DNA from: Sialis fuliginosa
Taxonomy: Eukaryota; Arthropoda; Insecta; Megaloptera; Sialidae
Length of the DNA stretch: 64,000 nt
Direction of reading: 5' to 3'
Assembly (NCBI GenBank): GCA_961205875.1
Contig: OY540814.1
Coordinates: forward strand, 3,100,001 to 3,164,000
A model generated the notes under the pieces. The model did no database searches, had not been told where the DNA came from, and saw only the letters and a program-made list of their open reading frames with translations. The translations under genes and the position numbers were made by a program. Shown here one piece after another: positions 35,296 to 45,889 of the stretch. The number at the start of each line of letters is the position of its first letter. The first letter of the stretch is position 1.

Positions 35296-36630
35296 CCCGG
35301 GAAAAAATTTCAGATCTAAAGTGATCAAATCAGATCTGCATTTTTACAGATCTGTTTTGATCTCCATTTTGGAACATATCAACGCAGATCAACACAGATC
35401 TGTGTTGATCTGCGTAGATCAACACAGATCAAAACAGATCTGCGTAGATCGGGGATTTGATTATGTGTTTTTGTACACACACACAGCTTGACTTCCCGCA
35501 GTAACTGGGTCGAAGAGCAATCCTGGAGAAGAGAACCACCATATATGTATTGTATTACCTTATTACTAACTGATCCGACTTGGCTTATATACGAATGAAA
35601 GTGAAAATACTGTGTTGGCGAGAGCTATGTTGCGATATTTATATATTATACATACATAATAATATGTACCTACTTATTCATAAATAAACTTTTGTCTACC
35701 TTAAATAACAAATACACATATACTATATAGAAACCTTGTTTATAATTTAATCAATTAAAAAAAAATTGTACAGAAACGTACTGAATGATATTTGAGGCCC
35801 GTGTATTAAATTAATAAATAAATTCACAACTCACCCCCTGTCACAGATGAAGGGTTGTAATTGGTCTTATTCGATCCAGCGGGAAAAATACTTCGGGATA
35901 CCAGTGGTATGGGGGGCAAAACAACCCTCTATCTAGCACAGGAGTCGAGATATTTACGATTTTCTATAATGAATACCATAAGTAGCGAAACAGAGAAAAA
36001 TTCAATACTTACTGTTAATACAGCATAGAAACATAAGATATTATTATTAAATTTAATAAAATGAAAAAAAAAGTCCAGACACGTATTAAGTGATATTTAA
36101 GGCCCGTATTGTTAAAATAACAAATACACATATTTTTTTTAAATTGATTAAAATACAAACAATACGTTTCAATCTCACGATCTACGACGATCTGCAATGA
36201 TGTACAACGATCTACAAAGATCAACAACGATCTGTAAAGATTTACAACGATCTGCAAAGATCTACAACGATCTATAAAGATCACGATCTGCAAAGATCTG
36301 CAACGATTTACAAAGATCAATAGCGATCTACAATGATCTGCAACGACCTACAACTATCTGCAAAGATCAACAACGATCTATTAAGATCACGATCTGCAAA
36401 TATCTATAACGATCTGCAAATATCTATAACGATCTGCAAATATCTACAACTATCTGCAAAGACCTACAACGATCTACAACGATCTGCAAAGATCACGATC
36501 TACAAAGATCTATAGAGACCTACAACTATCTGCAAAGACCTACAACGATCTACAAAGATCTAAAAAGATCTGATTTGTTCCAAAATGAAGATCAACCGAG
36601 ATCACTTCAGATCTGAAATTTTTTCCCGGG
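35296..36630. mobile_element. CCCGGGAAAAAA-ended element 1 with GATC decamer arrays
   Basis: Both ends read CCCGGGAAAAAATTTCAGAT (right end inverted), and TA flanks each side (35294-35295, 36631-36632). Comparison with the uninterrupted Helitron at 27711-27728 shows that TA is the target-site duplication. The left arm has seven GATC units in exact 10-base phase (35381-35450). The right arm (36179-36572) has about 37 decamers of the type GATCTRCAAM, with three 6-base 'gatcac' breaks. The subterminal block 'cattttggaaca' occurs at both ends. The middle (35700-36140) is a captured Helitron-internal module. No transposase is visible; 1335 bp, non-autonomous. The superfamily is not recognised. Confidence 0.85.
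36179..36572. repeat. GATC decamer array, ~37 units
   Basis: Period 10 with a conserved GATCT (sometimes TATCT or GACCT) core followed by five variable bases (acaac, gcaaa, ataac). Three shorter gatcac units reset the phase. It forms the right arm of the CCCGGG element and explains all open frames in the region. Confidence 0.9.
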
Positions 36631-37303
36631 TAATGAAAGAAAACCAAAATATAGAAAAAATATATATTTCACACTTTTTTACATATTAATGATTGTAATT
36701 AGTTTAATTCGATCCGGCGGAAAAAATATTATAGGGATGGGGGTTTCGAAATCCACGTGAGCGAAGCCGCGGGTAGCAGCTAGTATTTATATATGTAGAA
36801 CAAATCAAGGTAAGTGGAACATATTATAGCCGATATACCTTTAATTATGTATCTGAACAGCTTATAATATTAATACGTTTATTTTAAGTTGTCCAGGTAC
36901 TTATCATCATTATATACGATCTAATGAAGAGTTCTGAGAATTGTACTTAAGGAAAGTAGTGATATTATATAGCTAATAAATAGGTGCTTTCTGTGTAAAA
37001 GGTAGTAAGACTATACTATTATTATAAGATAAAAATGATACTTTGTTCTTTCTTCTTTTCTTCGAACAATTGCAGTTCAAAAGTTACGGTAATTTTTCTT
37101 CAAAATTTTGAAAAATATAAAACTTTGAAAGGCCATATAGATATGCCTTTTGAAAATTAAACTTTTCACATAATTTACTATATAATAAACATAGTTTTAC
37201 GAATTCAAGAACACAAAATTTTGAGCTAATATTTCATGCATCAAATTTCAATTTTAATAGAAACATCAACTTATACATATGTACTATTTAGCTTAATACA
37301 CTA

Positions 37304-37448
37304 CAGTTGGACTCCTATAAGTTCGAAAAATTTAAGTTCGAATTCCCCTACATCGTTGTTTCCCTCACTCCTTACGCATGCGCAAACTATCAGATCACTT
37401 TTAAATTTTACCACCAGGGAGTTATGTTAGATCGCTCTGAGTAAAGTG

Positions 37449-37529
<81 letters not shown>

Positions 37530-37641
37530 TCTATTCCTATCTTATTTCATTAGATCGGTATTGTGATGAAAGAGGTACCCTGTAAGTTCTAATTCCGATA
37601 ATTTTTGGTTCCGTAGCTTAGAACTTATAGAAGTTCTACTG
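37304..37641. mobile_element. Tigger/pogo-like MITE with expanded GA tract
   Basis: Left end CAGTTGGACTCCTATAAGTT after TA; right end 'aacttatagaagttctactg', whose reverse complement is CAGTAGAACTTCTATAAGTT. CAGT(A/T)GAAC..CTATAAGTTC ends with a TA target are typical of Tigger/pogo elements. The right flank reads tgta, so one TA copy is mutated or shifted. A GA microsatellite of about 37 units (37452-37526) has grown inside it. Confidence 0.75.
37452..37526. repeat. GA microsatellite, ~37 uninterrupted units
   Basis: 75 bp of perfect ga on the plus strand, lying wholly within the Tigger-like MITE. It is the longest perfect microsatellite in the window. Confidence 0.95.
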
Positions 37642-38132
37642 TGTAATAAAAAATACAGTGTGTATAGCATATTTGTAACGTTATTTTTCAACACAGCCAA
37701 CTCGATACCTGAATACTAAACATTATCAAAAATGCAATCTCATATGTAATTCTATAGAGTGTGCAATAAAAAACAGATTTCGATAGGTGGAAGTCCTTTT
37801 GTCTAGGACCATTAAACAACAGACAGTACGTCTATTCTTTTGTACCTCTACAATGCGGTTGTCTTACATTGGCCATGAATTTCAATTAGCTTTTGAAAGT
37901 GTTTAAATATACAATTGATTTATAATCGATATCCACTGATATTTTGAAGTGCATTTTATATTTGAAGTCTTGATAAAAAGTTATTTTTATGTGATACATA
38001 ATGGATTTTTTATATGTTGTATATATGTATATAAATGTACAGTTTTTATTAATATATGCTTAAAATTAAATTTAATCTGTAAGAGAGATGATACTATTAA
38101 TTTTATAATTACAAATAATTTATAATTTTCAA

Positions 38133-38375
38133 TGCCCGGTATTACAGACCACAGAAAAATACATAAACAACTCGAGCACTTATGTCTAGTAAAATTTACT
38201 AGCTTGCAAGCACTTTTAAACGGGGTATCAAAGTAAAAAAGTAAAGTAAGTAAAATTAAAGCAAATTTACTAACCTTGACAAAAACTCCAAGAGAACTGA
38301 CATATAAGTTTGATACCCCGTTTTAAAGTGCTTGCAAGCTAGTACATTTTGCTAGGTAGTCTGTAATACCGGACA
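38133..38375. mobile_element. Harbinger-like MITE, foldback form
   Basis: Ends TGCCCGGTATTACAGAC and GTCTGTAATACCGGACA (one position adjusted). Inside, 'actagcttgcaagcactttt', 'aaacggggtatcaaa' and 'tttgataccccgttttaaag' form a long inverted repeat. Flanks are caa and taa, a 3-bp TSD with one change. 243 bp. Confidence 0.8.
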
Positions 38376-39250
38376 TAAGACTCGAATAATACACCGCTGA
38401 CATTTCGGAGTGCATTTTTCGTAGCACAATGTATCAATTTTAGGAAGCGACTTCTGTTTCAGTTCAAAGGTTACATCTAATGTATTAATTAATTTTTTAC
38501 ATTTTTTTATTGGCTTAAATGATGTATAAACATCTTGTAAATGATATTCAAAAGGAATTATCAGCAAAAAAAAAAACATTTTTTTTTTTTTTTAATTTTT
38601 AAAGCTCACTTTCCAAAGTGTCTCTGAACGAAAGAAACAACCTAGATGGTGAAAGTGGTGAAAAATGAGTAATAATGAGTATATGGTAATGTAAAGGGGC
38701 ACCGTAATTCGTTCTCAAACCATAACGAAAGCAAAATAAGCATCCGCCAAACTTGAAAAAAAGTCGGAGATAACGTCTACGTTTGCATGTAGTAAAACAG
38801 TTTTCAAACTTTAACTTCATTTTTATCGAAACCACGTTTATAAAAACTAGGGAAATCGTATCTTGGCCATTTTCTATCCATGTTTTGTTCAAAATGATAC
38901 AAAATTTACTAAAATCGATATTTTTTAATAATTGTGTGTACTTCGATGGGAAAACTCATGTAAATAACGAGGACATTTTTTTTGTTTTGGATGTTAATCC
39001 ATGGAAGTTGTTTTCCGTAGTGAAGCACATAACAAAAAAGATGCACTCAGTGTAGCAACACTAAGTCACCATTTTGTTTTATATTTCATTAAAAAAGATT
39101 TTTGTATGTTTTGAGACATGTACAATAAACCCTCCAAATCTCATTTGATTGCTTTTTTATTATTCTAAAAAAATTCCTAAAAAAGTCTCATGTTCCGAAG
39201 TGATGATTAAAAGTAAACCCTTAAAACTGGCAATATTGTAACATTTCGTA

Positions 39251-39472
39251 TGCCCGGTATTATAAAGAATTTGCACGCAAATTTGCTTCCAGCTAATGCT
39301 ATCTACCGGGAGTCAAATTGTTGTGAATATGCATACGTCAAAGTCATTTTATGTACGATTTCATTGGCTACATCTGTGAGTGGTTGTCATTTATATTTAA
39401 TACCTAGCAGATAGCGTTAACTTGGAGCTAATTTGAATTTGAACTCAAGCAAATTCATTATAATATCGGGCA
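39251..39472. mobile_element. Harbinger-like MITE with GTA duplication
   Basis: Starts TGCCCGGTATTATAAAGAAT and ends 'ttcattataatatcgggca'; gta on both sides (39248-39250, 39473-39475) is a perfect 3-bp TSD. Shares its distal block with 23792-24089. 222 bp. Confidence 0.85.
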
Positions 39473-39989
39473 GTAGATACTTAAAACTAATGCACGTATT
39501 GCTTATGATCAAATAAAGATAAAGAAGCTATTGTTGGTTATCATAGAACAACGAATAACGCGCGGCTGATGTTTATTGTACTACAGAGACGGTGAACAAC
39601 GGTACCATAGACAAAACAAAACACGATTGTTGAAACAAAACGATTCCATTAAGAAGAGATAATGAATAGGAAGTGTACATGGATTTGTTATGCATCATTA
39701 CATCCAATAGGCTCATTGGAATGCATGGGCAGTAGGTATTGTTGACGCATCGTCTTGTAATAATAGATACGGCCCAAAAGGAAACAGTGGTTTTGATTCT
39801 ATAAGGTTTTTAAATACTTGCATGCATTCATTAATCGATAAATATTATTATATTCAAATAAACCACTTCAACAGCAATTAATTTTGTTATGCCTATTTGA
39901 TTTTTACATGAAAAACAGATTTTAAATTGCAATATTAATATGTAATGCATTTTTCCAAAAATTCTCCGAATTTTCGGCGGACCCCCTCC

Positions 39990-40017
39990 TGATAAAAAAC
40001 CTCAGGAGGGAGCGTGC
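39990..40017. other. Small hairpin
   Basis: ccctcctga and tcaggaggg form a 9-bp stem around 'taaaaaacc'-type loop sequence. It lies about 280 bp upstream of the Helitron end at 40300. Function unknown. Confidence 0.4.
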
Positions 40018-40252
40018 TGAGTAGTCGCAGGTCAGAGAGAATGATCACAGGCCGGTATTCTTTTGATTGTCAATTGTCAATTGTTTATTTTGTTTTCAAT
40101 AAATAACTTTTAAATTTAAATAGAACAAAAATTATTTTTACTTTTTGTTCTGATTCGTTTTTGTTAGGTGGTAGGTAATTTAAGTGTTATTTGGTTTTTA
40201 TTACAATAATAACTAATCGTTTTTGTACTTAATTTACTTTGTACTTATATTA

Positions 40253-40300
40253 TTTAAATCCTAAACAATAAGCAGAGCGAAACTGCGCGGACCCAGCTAG
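40253..40300 (+). mobile_element. Helitron 3' end only
   Basis: 'agcgaaactgcgcggaccca' then gctag|t matches the Helitron 3' pattern (gcgcgg... CTAG before T). No 5' end or body is recognised upstream. Confidence 0.45.
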
Positions 40301-40730
40301 TTTAATTATATAATCAGTTTGGCAAATCGAATAAAATCAATATTTCCCCGAGTTCTTTGTGTGGAGAGGTCGGGAAGCGTCATCAAGTGAGAGCATCAAC
40401 GACGGTATCCAACGGCTTCAAATCTACACACGTGCATTGTGTCTAGCCGTAGGTCGGGGTTCACAACAATAACATCTCACGCTTTTGTCACCTATAATGT
40501 CATTATACTGATGCATAAACCTATTAGGTGTGAAAATGTGTAAACGACCTAACGGTTTATCACATTTAAATTCGCTTCGTTCGAAAATTGCTTAATTTGA
40601 TTTGGTTTTGTGATGATTGTATTTGTTTTGAAGCTTAAATAGTTTAAAGAAAAATCACAAAGTAAATTATTTAAAAATGGGAGGTTAAATATATAAAACA
40701 AAATGTTTTTTAAGAATTTATTAGAAGATG

Positions 40731-41428
40731 TACATTGGTAGAAACGTTAATTTGAGCCAAGAAATCCTTGTTTTATATACACCGAAAACAGTGAGTACGT
40801 TTACACAGCGCCGTTATTCCGGTTTTATTATAACCGATGTAGTAAAACAGTTTCAAGTGGTGCTATTTACACATACGAGAATAAGTGTCGTCAACTGGAA
40901 ATATAATTCCGATTTTAAATACGCTATAAGTTCCATAAATCACGCTTTCTTTTGTTTTCAATCTCTTCGTCTCAGATGTTTTAACGATATTTTAACTGAC
41001 GACGCTTTTTCAAATGTTAATGAAAAGTGCATTACGATGAAATCCGTATACTCCGTAAATACTTATATTTTTGAGGTTGGCTAAATAGATATAACTATGT
41101 CCATGCAGTTTACACGCATTTTTATTCCTGCTATATTCCGGTTTACTTATGCTATTCCCGTAGACCAAGAGGAATAGCATAACTAAACCCGATTAGTTAT
41201 ATCGGGTGTAATGTGCCGTTTACACGGATTTTTACATCCGGTTTTATTACATCGGTTATAGTTAAACCGGAATAAAAGCGCTCTGTAAACGTACTCAGTA
41301 AGAAATACATTCTTAATCTAACTGAATTATTGTGGGAGGAAACAATAATATAGTTGAATATATATATATTATATTAAGAAAATATTGTTTTCGTTATATA
41401 TATAAGACAAGTCAATTTTTTACCTGTG
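40731..41428. mobile_element. ACACAGGTA-ended MITE split by another MITE
   Basis: Left part 40731-40791 ('acattggtagaaacgttaat', 'gagccaagaaat') and right part 41298-41428 ('aatacattcttaatc', 'aaaatattgttttcgttata', 'acctgtgta') together match the element at 6721. TA-like flanks. The element is interrupted by 40792-41297. Confidence 0.65.
40792..41297. mobile_element. Nested MITE with TGAGTACGTTTACA ends
   Basis: TIRs TGAGTACGTTTACACAGCGC and (inverted) TGAGTACGTTTACAGAGCGC run on through 'ttattccggttt' and 'aaccgatgta' for about 50 bp. A second inner 'gtttacacg..ttta' pair suggests internal duplication of the ends. Clean insertion in the middle of the ACACAGGTA MITE. Superfamily not recognised; TSD too short to fix. 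The 118-codon frame over it is a by-product. Confidence 0.75.
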
Positions 41429-41811
41429 TATCTCATTAACCAACCTTTTTTTCCGACAGTAATTAATGTAATAAAATCACAGATATATTTTTTATTAAAA
41501 TACGCATCAAAAACGTTGATATATTTTTACATTTTGTGTGGGTTGAAACTTAAGTGCAAAACATAGTCCATATACAAAAGCCAATATTGTTTACATAATA
41601 TGTAATACACGAATGTAATAAATAACTACAATTTGATTTATTTCATAGTACATCTTATTACATATTTAAATAGATAAGCTCAACATACTCCATAAAGATA
41701 TAGATAAAAATGATAAAAAATATACAATTAATTAAATAATTCGGGCAAGACATACACGAGTGTATGCCATAAGGCTTCCGAAGTACGTACTACGTGAAAT
41801 GTTTGGAACCA

Positions 41812-42450
41812 CTTACAGGTGCATTTATAAGTTAAAGTTAAAATATAAAAAAGTGTCAAGTTCTACTAATTGAGATCTATATTTTGACATACCACATGCC
41901 TAGATATAAAAAAAAAAAAATTTATGACGCCCCTCCCTATAATTCCAAAATTTCAAATTATATTGTTGATTTTAGTATTTGTCGTTGGTAGTCCTACCAA
42001 AGCCTTGTTACCAAATTTTTTTCAGATTTTTTGAGCCAGTAGTTACAGAGATAGAGGGGGGGGACAAAATAAAACACTGCTTTTAGCCCCCTACAGGCGC
42101 CATTTTTGAGTTAGAAAAAAAATAAAAAAAGGGTCAAATTCCGCTTGTTTGGTTATACATTTTAACGTGCCACATGCCTTGGTATAAAATAAAATATTTT
42201 TTTTACCTAGCTTTAGCTCCTTATTGCCCCCCCTGAAAAATTATTTATTCAATAAATTTGTACATATTTTACTAGAGGGTGTCATTTTACATGTTCAGTA
42301 AAAATTTCAAGTTTCTAGCTTATATAGTTTACGAGCTATTTAGCTTTGAGTGAAAAGGACGGACGGACGGACGGACGGACGGACATACGGACGGACATAC
42401 GGACGGACGACAAAGCGATATTAATAGGGTTTCTTCGGAACCCTAAAAAT
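41812..42450 (+). repeat. Dispersed repeat with GGAC array and GGAACCCTAA end
   Basis: Two units ~288 bp apart ('caccacatgcc..' versus 'gtgccacatgcc..', each followed by gg/ga-tataaa), then 'agtgaaaaggacgg', a ggac tetranucleotide array at about 42358-42412, and the end 'ggaaccctaa'. The closing motif is shared with 32400-32955. Confidence 0.65.
42358..42412. repeat. GGAC tetranucleotide array
   Basis: About a dozen ggac units with 'atac' interruptions, located at the 3' end of the dispersed repeat. Similar acagac runs are found in the same place in its relative at 32895. Confidence 0.85.
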
Positions 42451-42496
42451 GAACATTTTAATAAACTTTGATATGTAATTATATATTTTTTTATTA

Positions 42497-43090
42497 TCCA
42501 TACGAACATTATAAATGCGAAATTAAATCTGTCTGTCTGTTTGTTACCTTTTCACATCTAAATCGCTGAACCGATATTGATGAATTTTAGCAGGGAAATA
42601 ACTTGCATCCTAAGAAAGGACATTGGCTACTTATTATTATTAAAATTTTCATTTTTGTTTTCGAGGTTTACAGTCATTGGTTGAATAAAAAAATAGTTAT
42701 ATAGGATATTTATATATATATTTTTTACTAATTATAGACGATTCGTCTTATTAAGACTTCTTCAGTATCTATCTAAAAAATACATTAAAATATATAAACA
42801 TTAATTAATTTAGTAAAAACTTAAAAAATAACTAACAATTTTGAAAAGTATAAAATGTTAAAATATTTTTTAACAATGTTTTAAAATAAGTATTACGTTA
42901 ATTATAATTAATTATAATTAACGAAACGTCTATAATTAATAAAAAATGTAATATCCTTTATAACTATTTTTTTATTCAACCAATGACCTTAAACCTCGAA
43001 AACAAAAATAAAAATTTTCATAAATTCTACTTATTATTAAATTGAAAAAAATACAAATTCCATGTGGACGATATCGCGGGTAACAGTTAA
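42497..43090 (+). mobile_element. Helitron split by a foldback element
   Basis: Starts TCCATACGAACATTATAAAT, has 'ttttcacatctaaatcgctg' and 'aggacattggctac', then is interrupted at 42640-43026, and resumes with 'aaattgaaaaaaatacaaat' and the end 'gatatcgcgggtaacagtta'. Confidence 0.75.
42640..43026. mobile_element. Foldback element with 13-bp TSD
   Basis: The arms 42640-42750 and ~42912-43026 are inverted repeats ('ttgttttcgaggttta', 'ttggttgaataaaaaaatag', 'aattatagacg'). The identical 13 bases ctacttattatta precede (42627-42639) and follow (43027-43039) the element exactly 400 bp apart. The host is a Helitron, so the target is known. The internal 'ttaattataattaattataa' is low complexity. 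No coding. Confidence 0.8.
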
Positions 43091-43629
43091 TCTAACCAAA
43101 AAATTTGTAAGCTAGCACAAGTATAACAAAACATAAAATTATTTAAAAAAAGAAAGTCACCTAGTTTTTCTATATAAATACAATTATTCATATGTTATTT
43201 TTAGAGACGACTTAAATCTGAAAATACAATAAAGTAAACACGTTACTTCAAAAGAAACGCGCTTTTTATAAATATATCAAATTATATTTAGGGAAAGTTG
43301 ATTTCAAAATACACCACAAGAATTTACTACATGCGATAATTCTGGTTTAATTTATTAGTAATTATGTATTTCTGTATGTCTGAATTACTTTCGTTACATC
43401 AGCGGTTGTAAAAAAAAAACAAACAAAAAAACGTTAATTACTATTCGAATGATAGAATTTTTCATAGTATTTCATTACAAATTTTCTCTGCGGTATTTCA
43501 GGACTTAAAGTTTCGCTTTGTCCGCCCGTCTGTATATGTCTGTCTGTATATTACAGTCATCCCATTGTGTCATTTATAAAATTTTATTATTTTATTTATT
43601 TAATTTTAATATTTTTTTGTATCCGTCTC

Positions 43630-43760
43630 ATAGACTTAGAAATGTGTACTCAATATTTTTTTAATAACCCTATTGAGTAGGGTGCCTTTAGAAAGGTCTC
43701 CTTTTGATTTTAACCGATATATTTGCTTTCAGTCATTATCAAAATGTCCCCCCACGATTA
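43630..43760 (-). repeat. Inverted fragment of the ~265-bp repeat
   Basis: Reads, on the minus strand, the same blocks as 25340-25170: 'ctgaaagcaaatata', 'aaggtctcc..' and 'ctatgagac'. It continues past the Tigger-like insertion at 44203 with 'ctttcaatgaaaattataac'. Confidence 0.5.
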
Positions 43761-44202
43761 GTAGGGGAACATAAGGCAAAACGGCTCACTTAATAAAAAA
43801 CGAGTTTTTCAAAGAAAATATATATTTTATTATTGATGTTTTGTAACATTATAAATCGGTTGATATCATATCAATCAAAAATTTTGAGGTTATGTCGGCA
43901 GTATTGTTTTATTCTCTCTACATCAAAACTAGAAGAAATTATGGATGCAATATTAAAACTCATCGTAGTAAACTATATTAAACTAAAGGCTTACGCAAAA
44001 ATAGCAAATATTACATCAAGATAAAAAAAAATCACTTATTTTGCTAAAATACCGTATCCACGTGTGACAGGTTCAAGCGCACTGTGGAGGAAGGATACAC
44101 TATCAACTGATACCATTAGTCAACAATTGGCATTAATAGTTCAAAAGTAATTAAGGTGGTTCGTTGTACCTGCAGAGACCGTTTTACCTTCTGTTCCCCT
44201 AC
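43761..44202. mobile_element. Tigger/pogo-like element, internally deleted
   Basis: Left end GTAGGGGAACATAAGGCAAA after TA; right end 'accttctgttcccctac', whose reverse complement GTAGGGGAACAGAAGGTAAA agrees at 18 of 20 positions. Inserted into the ~265-bp repeat. Holds a possible helix-turn-helix remnant. Confidence 0.65.
43925..44024 (+). pseudogene. Possible Tigger helix-turn-helix remnant
   Basis: The frame reads K-L-E-E-I-M-D-A-I then, after V-V-N-Y-I, K-L-K-A-Y-A-K-I-A-N-I-T-S-R and stop. The pattern M-x-x-A-I ... L-[RK]-x-A-A-K-x-x-N-I-x-R is that of the psq-type helix-turn-helix at the start of Tigger transposases. The match is short and rests partly on lying inside Tigger-like ends. 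Everything after the HTH is lost. Confidence 0.35.
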
Positions 44203-45082
44203 TTTCAATGAAAATTATAACGAACACTGTAGATTTGTTTCTTACTTTATATTGTAAAAATGTATTTAATTTCGAAAGATAATGTTAGTGAGAATGATTA
44301 CAGAACCCTATCATGTGCACTTGGCCATTTTACATAAGCTAATGTTGATATACATAAATATATATGTACCTATTTATAAATAAAGTTTGGCAACTGGCAA
44401 AATAATTTTTATTGACATTTTTATAAATAATTAGTTTATTAAAACATTTCATAAGATATTTCCAGACAATGTCCCAACAAGAAAATATAAAAATAAAGTG
44501 TTCAAAATGATCTGGCATCTCTAGTTGTGTAAATTAGAATAATGGAGTCTTTCACATTGGATCAATTAATGTAGAACATATTGGCACACAATGATTCAAT
44601 TGTAAGAAGAATAAAACGATATCATGTGATATATTTTGAAATCACTATTTCATTCAGTCATTTCTACATTGCTCAGGTTCATACAGTGGCACCACACAAT
44701 TAAATTGTAAGAGGAGTATGGTTTCTTATTTTCGGGTAAAATTAAAAATAAATACAGATATTGTATTTTTTTTAACTACGATAAAGCTGTCTTGTAATAT
44801 TAATGGTTGTTTTAGAACTATTTGATGAGCCTTCAGAACTGAAAAAAAACATACTAATTTTTTTTTAAGTCTTAGGCTTTCTAACACCGAAAGTTTCGAA
44901 AAAAACTCAATTAAAAGATTAAGTCATAATTTTGTACTTACTGTATCATCGTCATTTTTTAATATTTTGGCATGACATTTTTTAGAAATAGTTTTGAATG
45001 CATATACCTACTTTAATTAAAAAATATTTTTATTAAAGAGTTTTTTCCTTAAGATTAAAAAAAATCCCATAATAATATTTAA

Positions 45083-45343
45083 TTGGTCACGCCACTGGTT
45101 CAATGTCAAGCAGATGTACCATCAATGTTATTGCCACATTGCAGATTAAAAATTGCATCGGCGAAAACTGTCCTACAAATCATTCCGCGGTCAACAACAC
45201 AAAACAAACAGAATAAACATAAGATAAAACGTTGCGGTTACAACAAACCATACGAACTTTTTGTCTGCAGTCACATACATGGAAAAAAAGAAGTTACGTC
45301 TGATGAATTTTATAATATAGTATGTAACAAAAAATTGTACTGA
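45083..45343 (+). other. Unassigned open frame (86 codons), possible exon or old coding piece
   Basis: Open from the stop at 45080-45082 to TGA-proximal 45343 with balanced composition: blocks P-H-C-R-L-K-I-A-S-A-K, R-C-G-Y-N-K-P-Y-E-L-F-V-C-S-H-I-H-G-K-K and S-D-E-F-Y-N-I-V-C. It does not overlap any repeat I recognise and looks more protein-like than other frames here. No ATG at the start, no clear acceptor, no family recognised. Confidence 0.2.
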
Positions 45344-45435
45344 AGCGTTAGTTGGATAGTAGATAACTTTTTATATTGAATATGAATATGATAAAGTGAT
45401 AACACAAATAAAAATAAAATGGCACCAGTCTTGGC

Positions 45436-45515
45436 AAGGACTCTATCCATTAGTGAAAACCGAAATAAAATCCGTTCAGTAGTTACTGAGAAAATCGTGC
45501 ACAGGCTGATGTATT
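45436..45515 (+). repeat. Fragment of the 'tattagtgaaaaccgg' repeat
   Basis: 'ctctatccattagtgaaaac' and 'aatccgttcagtagttactg' match 5500-5560. It is directly preceded by 'ggcaccagtcttggcaagga', which is the left tip of a CACCAG MITE, so the two repeats are fused here. Confidence 0.55.
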
Positions 45516-45889
45516 TGTATATATGTATATACATAGATATCTTATTAAATTAAAGAACAAATTACTTCTTGTTAATAAGAAACTAACGTTGAAATTATTT
45601 AAAATAATTACTAAAAAGAAATGTGTAATTATTAATTATATACATTTTTAATCAACTACGCCCTATAGTTTTCGTTGTTAATTACAACCCTATTAATGAA
45701 CCAAACTTTTGTTCACTTTGAAGTGATGTATTTTTAATTATACAATTTTTGGCCAACGTGCGAAGAATCACATTTTCATTTTAACCAATAATATAAAATA
45801 ATTTAATTTATATCTCGTCTCTTTTATTAATTATAATAACAATAGATCCAAGCAGGTAAACCAAAACCTCTAGATTTTAAATTGATTAA

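Larger units (their letters stand above)
34946..36783 (+). mobile_element. Helitron, both ends present, split by a CCCGGG element
   Basis: Starts TCCATACTAATATTATAAAT at 34946, inserted after a, and ends GCCGCGGGTAGCAGCTAG at 36783 before t, as Helitrons do (insertion between A and T, no TSD). It carries no Rep/helicase, so it is non-autonomous. Removing the insertion 35296-36630 plus one TA leaves a ~500-bp element collinear with 27346-27860. Confidence 0.85.
38376..40252. other. Unassigned stretches, 38.4-40.3 kb
   Basis: 38376-39247 and 39476-40252 hold no recognised gene. Frames at 38352-38579, 38599-38892 and 38783-39055 overlap one another on opposite strands and match nothing. 40301-40728 has a GC-richer patch (40340-40480) of unknown nature. 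Confidence 0.55.

Noticed and set aside
36015-36515. Open frames rich in R-S-L-Q-I and N-D-L-Q
   Set aside because: Direct translations of the decamer array.
36179-36572. CRISPR-like array of GATC repeats
   Set aside because: Units are 10 bp without separate spacers, the host is eukaryotic, and the array is the arm of a transposable element.
40728-41084. 118-codon open frame
   Set aside because: Lies across two nested MITEs; its start is a MITE end and its middle another MITE's TIR.
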